Assembly: GCA_964586075.1 (NCBI GenBank)
Contig: CAZPGZ010000009.1
Location: forward strand, 44,215-108,214
Origin: JBAZLV01 sp964586075
GTDB lineage: Bacteria; Nitrospirota; UBA9217
Direction: 5' to 3'
Length of the DNA stretch: 64,000 bases
In this document: piece by piece, positions 62,227 to 64,000 of the stretch
How the letters are laid out: every line of letters starts with the position of its first letter
Position numbering within the stretch: position 1 is the first letter of the stretch
The notes under the pieces: generated by a model
What the model saw: only the letters and a program-made list of their open reading frames with translations
Database searches by the model: none
Told to the model about the DNA's origin: nothing
Made by a program: the position numbers and the translations under genes

Positions 62227-62733
62227 CTATTGTTGGTTTCTATATGATTTTTCAATTATTCGTAATCTCTTTTCTTCGGCCAGTGCTCGCTTTTTGTTCA
62301 TTGTGGCTTTATCTCTATTATCAATATCCTTCTTAAGTTCAAACGCGTTCGCAAGCATTTCATAATAATGAGCGTCAAATCCATACACCCAGGAACCGCG
62401 AGGCATCGAACGGCCAAAAAGTCGAAAAGGCGGACCACTATTCTTACTGATTAATTCTTCGATGAGTGCAATAGCCTCGTCGGGTTTCTTTTCTCGATTA
62501 TATGCCAGTGCAAGAGAGATCTGAAATTCTTTTGATTTCCTTTCGTATATTTCCTGACTGATATTACCATTTAGCACTTTGCTCTCATTCCGTGAAAGCA
62601 GATGGTGATTGTATTGTTTCTTAATTTTCTCGCTTTCCGTTTCTGGGATTAATGCGTAATAAACTGCATAGGCACCCGAAGTCATTACCAACATCGCCAA
62701 TGCACTCCATAACGCTTTTTTCATGTTTTTCAT
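62227..62733 (-). CDS. Membrane-anchored protein of unknown function
   Basis: 168 residues from the ATG at 62733 (MKNMKKALWSALAMLVMTSG); other starts at 62751 and 62724 are possible and none has a decisive ribosome site. A single N-terminal hydrophobic helix works as signal anchor or signal peptide. The rest is helical and charged (KSKEFQISLALAYNREKK, DEAIALIEELISKNSG) and recalls TPR-type repeats, ending in a lysine-rich tail. No family is recognised. It follows the unknown exported protein upstream on the same strand, 118 bp apart. Confidence 0.6.
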   Translation of the reverse strand: MKNMKKALWSALAMLVMTSGAYAVYYALIPETESEKIKKQYNHHLLSRNESKVLNGNISQEIYERKSKEFQISLALAYNREKKPDEAIALIEELISKNSGPPFRLFGRSMPRGSWVYGFDAHYYEMLANAFELKKDIDNRDKATMNKKRALAEEKRLRIIEKSYRNQQ

Positions 62734-62851
62734 CTTTCCCCGCAGCGACATAATGCTTTTGTTCTTTTTTACATCAATCGACAACAGTGGAAGACCTTCA
62801 TCAGCGGAAGGCAACACTTATTTGTCCGGCCTCTACTTTGTCACATATCTC

Positions 62852-63754
62852 TTATCTGACCAAATTACTTTGCAGACTCTGCTGATTTTTCCAATCCTGC
62901 CTTTTGTATCCGATATATTCTTGCTTTTTTATTTCAGGAAGTTGTTTTTCGAACGGGGTTGTCAAATCGATCCATCGGCTGATTCGTCTTTCAAAACGTT
63001 GATCAACGTGAATATTGAGCGTGTCAAAGTATGCCAAAATTGCAAGGTAATGACATGCGACATCACGCTCAACTGTCCCCCTCAACTCCTTCACATAAAC
63101 AGGATTTCCCGTGCGATCCGTGTCAATTATGCTAAAACCGATTTTAGAGCCGCCAAACATTTTCATCAAGATATATCCCAGTGTGCTGTAATTAAAAGAA
63201 TAATGTAAGTGAATAAATGTTTTCTTATTTCCAATCGGCATCGCTTCCAATCTTATCTGATGATCCATCGAATGAGATGGCCCTTCCTGCGCTGTGAGAA
63301 CAATATCAAAATATAAAGGTTGAAGTTTACTTATGCGATACATGAACGCCATTTGATATGCAGCCTCAAGAGGTTTTGAAAAATTATTAACGTTATATAT
63401 AGTGAGCAACCATGTATCATTCATTTTTTTATAAGTACATGCTCTGATTTCATGATGAGACAAAATAATTTGGCACCAGTTGGAAGGAACCAGCAGTTCG
63501 CTTTGAACAATATTGAATGGATAGCTGGTTACACCATAGATATCTACACGGGAAGTATTATTATTTACGCTTGATTCTATAGTGAAAAGGCCAGGACTGA
63601 AGTCTTTCTCTTGTTTTTTTTCGACCTCATAATATTTATGAAAAAGAGATTCAGAGCTCGAAAGAGACGAGTAATCACCGGGTGATGCAGTATCTTTTTG
63701 GGAATAGGAAAAAAATAAAGCCAGAGAGAGGCATAAAACCAAACAGCCATTCAT
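62852..63754 (-). CDS. Exported protein of unknown function
   Basis: 300 residues from the ATG at 63754, preceded by GGAGGAGG; the frame extends to 63778. A signal peptide (about 1-18) leads to a mature protein with DIYGVTSYPFNIVQSELLVP, a SNWCQIILSHHEIRACTY stretch, and a late block (VDQRFERRISRWIDLTTPFE). The middle (MPIGNKKTFIHLHYSFNY) is beta-rich. The pattern recalls an unnamed periplasmic family in gammaproteobacteria with START-like shape, but this is a weak impression. Probably expressed with the downstream membrane-anchored gene. Confidence 0.65.
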   Translation of the reverse strand: MNGCLVLCLSLALFFSYSQKDTASPGDYSSLSSSESLFHKYYEVEKKQEKDFSPGLFTIESSVNNNTSRVDIYGVTSYPFNIVQSELLVPSNWCQIILSHHEIRACTYKKMNDTWLLTIYNVNNFSKPLEAAYQMAFMYRISKLQPLYFDIVLTAQEGPSHSMDHQIRLEAMPIGNKKTFIHLHYSFNYSTLGYILMKMFGGSKIGFSIIDTDRTGNPVYVKELRGTVERDVACHYLAILAYFDTLNIHVDQRFERRISRWIDLTTPFEKQLPEIKKQEYIGYKRQDWKNQQSLQSNLVR

Positions 63755-63891
63755 TAAGCACCTCCTCCACGTACGCACATAATCTCTTTTATTTGGAGAA
63801 TAACCGGAGAAAATGGCTCTCTTACTGATAATTGTTCTATTATGTTATAGCGTATGCTTTTTGCTCATTAGGTCTAGGCTCTTCTCTTAGT

Positions 63892-64000
63892 TCAACTGCT
63901 AACGGAACCCGCCTTCAGTGTTTCAAGTTTGGCATAATAGTCCGGCATGGAGCTACCCCCAAGTATAGTGACACTTGCAATTAGAGATTCTGACTGATCT
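63892..64000 (-). CDS. C-terminal fragment of a gene cut by the window edge
   Basis: The minus strand has an open frame from the window edge to a TGA at 63892-63894. The last residues read SMPDYYAKLETLKAGSVSS. The fragment is too short to assign a family, and it may be chance. Confidence 0.35.
   Translation of the reverse strand, partial: DQSESLIASVTILGGSSMPDYYAKLETLKAGSVSS

Noticed and set aside
1..64000. CRISPR arrays, rRNA genes and prophage structural genes
   Set aside because: No spaced direct-repeat array, rRNA segment or phage head/tail cluster was seen.

Overview
The window looks like a chromosomal segment of a Gram-negative, probably anaerobic or microaerophilic bacterium. An FtsE-FtsX-EnvC-CtpA division cluster, lipoproteins with lipoboxes, a split transketolase, a HrcA/CIRCE-type groESL operon, many radical SAM enzymes and several one- and two-component regulators fit a Nitrospirota-like or deltaproteobacterial lineage. 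That assignment is an inference; no rRNA or other phylogenetic marker is present. Two genes carry in-frame UGA codons at positions best explained as selenocysteine, so the organism very probably decodes Sec, although no sel genes lie in the window.

Layout. 1-11.3 kb: YifB/ComM-like AAA protein (cut by the window edge), a tandem cell-wall peptidase with one dead domain, tRNA-Leu(GAG), ilvE, a LuxR-type response regulator, a universal stress protein, a PDZ-CsgG-like lipoprotein, a DUF2059 protein set among palindromic repeats, a CheY-like receiver coupled to galT, and coaX. 11.5-20.8 kb: four radical SAM genes, a SGNH-like secreted protein, a large hybrid histidine kinase, and an arsenosugar-type pair (ArsS selenoprotein plus AhpD-like protein). 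21-31.7 kb: HD-GYP phosphodiesterase, DUF2917 protein divergent from a MocR regulator, an aminotransferase, a YeeE/YedE transporter with in-frame UGA, two MFS transporters and a nuclease-helicase. 31.7-36.1 kb: two exported proteins, a REC-PilZ protein, and a metallo-beta-lactamase-fold gene caught in a perfect 811-bp tandem duplication. 36.2-45.5 kb: groEL, groES, ctpA, envC, ftsX, ftsE, both transketolase halves, a small conserved protein and tRNA-Leu(CAA).

Downstream of tRNA-Leu(CAA) the character changes: a frameshifted IS3-family remnant abuts the tRNA, base composition falls in places, and the content is accessory. It holds a TMEM175-like channel, an unknown conserved protein, a three-gene signalling cluster (CheB-CheR-PAS, PAS, PAS-histidine kinase), an alpha-glucan phosphorylase, and an FtsH, AAA ATPase, MgtA run that looks like a stress or ion-homeostasis module, followed by two unknown exported proteins and a gene fragment at the edge.

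The most notable observations are the probable selenocysteine in a YeeE/YedE transporter (UGA at 26226-26228), the Sec-ending ArsS (UGA at 19455-19457) with a hairpin just downstream, the perfect 811-bp tandem duplication, and a bifunctional cell-wall peptidase whose first domain has lost its catalytic residues.
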